From contig JAUXBV010000160.1 in the NCBI GenBank assembly GCA_030619215.1, positions 1-7,351 on the forward strand: a stretch of 7,351 nt of DNA. Direction: 5' to 3'. The notes under the pieces are model-generated. The model was not told where the DNA came from, did not search any database, and saw only the letters and a list, made by a program, of their open reading frames with translations. The first letter of the stretch is position 1. Each line of letters begins with the position of its first letter. Origin of the DNA: Fibrobacterota bacterium (GTDB lineage Bacteria; Fibrobacterota; Chitinivibrionia; Chitinivibrionales; JANQEN01). This document shows, piece by piece, positions 7,128-7,351 of the stretch. Both the position numbers and the translations under genes were made by a program.

Positions 7128-7140
7128 AATATCGTTTTGG

Positions 7141-7171
7141 GTTTATAAACAGCTTCTTTTTTAAGCTTCTT
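7141..7171. promoter_or_regulatory. Palindrome and direct repeats upstream of the DUF488 operon
   Basis: GTTTATAAAC at 7141-7150 is a perfect 10-bp palindrome ending 14 bases before the operon's first ATG. It contains TATAAA on the minus strand (7147-7142), a plausible -10, but no convincing -35 lies 17 bases further upstream. The 8-base direct repeat AGCTTCTT occurs at 7151-7158 and 7164-7171, 13 bases apart. A weak -10 with no -35 beside repeats and a palindrome is what a regulated promoter can look like, but no regulator is known here. Another minus-strand candidate, TTGTCA at 7230-7225 with TACAAA 17 bases on, overlaps the divergent promoter. Confidence 0.35.
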
Positions 7172-7223
7172 GTTATGAAATATAATATAATTAAAAGCTA
7201 TTTTGTATTTATTAATATATGTA

Positions 7224-7252
7224 TTGACAATGCACATATAATTGTGTATACT
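7224..7252 (+). promoter_or_regulatory. Strong sigma-70-type promoter of the ribbon-helix-helix gene
   Basis: TTGACA (7224-7229) and TATACT (7247-7252) are separated by exactly 17 bases, matching 6/6 and 5/6 of the consensus. Transcription is expected to begin near 7258-7260, immediately before or within the ribosome-binding site, leaving a leader of only about 14 bases. Confidence 0.75.
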
Positions 7253-7259
7253 TTATACA
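7245..7259. promoter_or_regulatory. Candidate operator overlapping the -10
   Basis: TGTATA (7245-7250) and TATACA (7254-7259) form a perfect inverted repeat around CTT, covering the -10 and the probable transcription start. A second, looser inverted repeat CACA-N6-TGTG lies at 7233-7246. Ribbon-helix-helix antitoxins commonly bind such short palindromes to repress their own promoter, so autoregulation is a reasonable inference. Confidence 0.5.
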
Positions 7260-7268
7260 GGAGGTGAT
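7259..7268 (+). promoter_or_regulatory. Near-perfect Shine-Dalgarno of the ribbon-helix-helix gene
   Basis: AGGAGGTGAT at 7259-7268 is an almost full anti-16S match with GGAGG eight bases before the ATG at 7273. It selects this ATG over the out-of-frame ATG at 7269, whose frame stops after 14 codons. Confidence 0.85.
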
Positions 7269-7272
7269 ATGT

Positions 7273-7351
7273 ATGAGTCGATTAAATATTACATTACCAG
7301 ACAAAATTGCTGAAAAATTGGCTACAAAACCCAATAAAAGCCGTTTTATTG
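7273..7351 (+). CDS. Ribbon-helix-helix protein, probable antitoxin (3' truncated)
   Basis: Only 26 complete codons are in the window. They read as a short beta-strand (RLNITLP, residues 3-9), a first helix (DKIAEKLAT) and the start of a second helix (NKSRFI). This is the layout of a ribbon-helix-helix DNA-binding domain, with the strand that enters the DNA major groove at the N-terminus. Small proteins opening this way are often antitoxins of type II toxin-antitoxin pairs, with the toxin gene just downstream and overlapping; that region is outside the window. A strong promoter, an inverted repeat over the -10 and a near-perfect ribosome-binding site precede it, fitting an autoregulated antitoxin. 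A stand-alone CopG-like regulator is the alternative. Confidence 0.7.
   Translation, partial: MSRLNITLPDKIAEKLATKPNKSRFI

Noticed and set aside
7269..7313. ATG at 7269 as the start of a small gene
   Set aside because: Its frame ends in TGA after 14 codons, and the spacing from GGAGG is shorter than for the ATG at 7273, which opens a good ribbon-helix-helix sequence.
1801..7351. CRISPR array, tRNA or insertion-sequence transposase
   Set aside because: I saw no regularly spaced repeats, no cloverleaf-like segment with tRNA signatures and no transposase-like protein on either strand.

Overview
The window is a piece of a bacterial chromosome, probably from a Gram-negative with an outer membrane. 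The left-edge gene encodes a large beta-barrel-like protein ending in an aromatic residue. No phylogenetic marker is present, so I do not name a phylum; one of the less-studied diderm groups rather than Proteobacteria is only an impression from the barrel sequence.

Layout, left to right. (1) Positions 1-1800, plus strand: the 3' part of an outer-membrane beta-barrel gene, cut by the window edge. (2) A 40-base imperfect palindrome at 1801-1840 follows its stop codon directly. (3) Positions 1778-3025, minus strand: a markedly A+T-rich AAA ATPase of the DUF4143 type with a PD-(D/E)XK-like C-terminus. Its last residues are encoded by the palindrome and by the end of the barrel gene, and its promoter predicts a leaderless mRNA. 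(4) A 184-base gap holding a perfect 18-bp hairpin (3121-3160) nested in an outer inverted repeat. (5) Positions 3210-7127, minus strand: a tight three-gene operon. In transcription order it runs DUF488 protein A, DUF488 protein B, then a large RecQ helicase with an N-terminal dual-OB-like domain. Junctions overlap by 8 and 13 bases. (6) Positions 7128-7272: an A+T-rich divergent intergenic region with a textbook promoter, palindromes and direct repeats. (7) From 7273 to the right edge, plus strand: the start of a small ribbon-helix-helix protein, probably the antitoxin of a type II toxin-antitoxin pair.

The most interesting part is the operon at 3210-7127. Two divergent DUF488 paralogues, each keeping the family's Cys-x-Glu ... 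Cys-His-Arg signature, are translationally coupled to a full RecQ (DEAH helicase, zinc site, RQC, HRDC, C-terminal HTH) preceded by a putative nucleic-acid-binding dual-OB module. The arrangement suggests that the three products act together on DNA, as a repair, modified-DNA-processing or defence system. The biochemical role of DUF488 is not established to my knowledge, so the function is inferred only from context. Two flanking genes (DUF4143 ATPase, ribbon-helix-helix antitoxin) are of kinds common in accessory or mobile regions, which fits a genomic-island setting.
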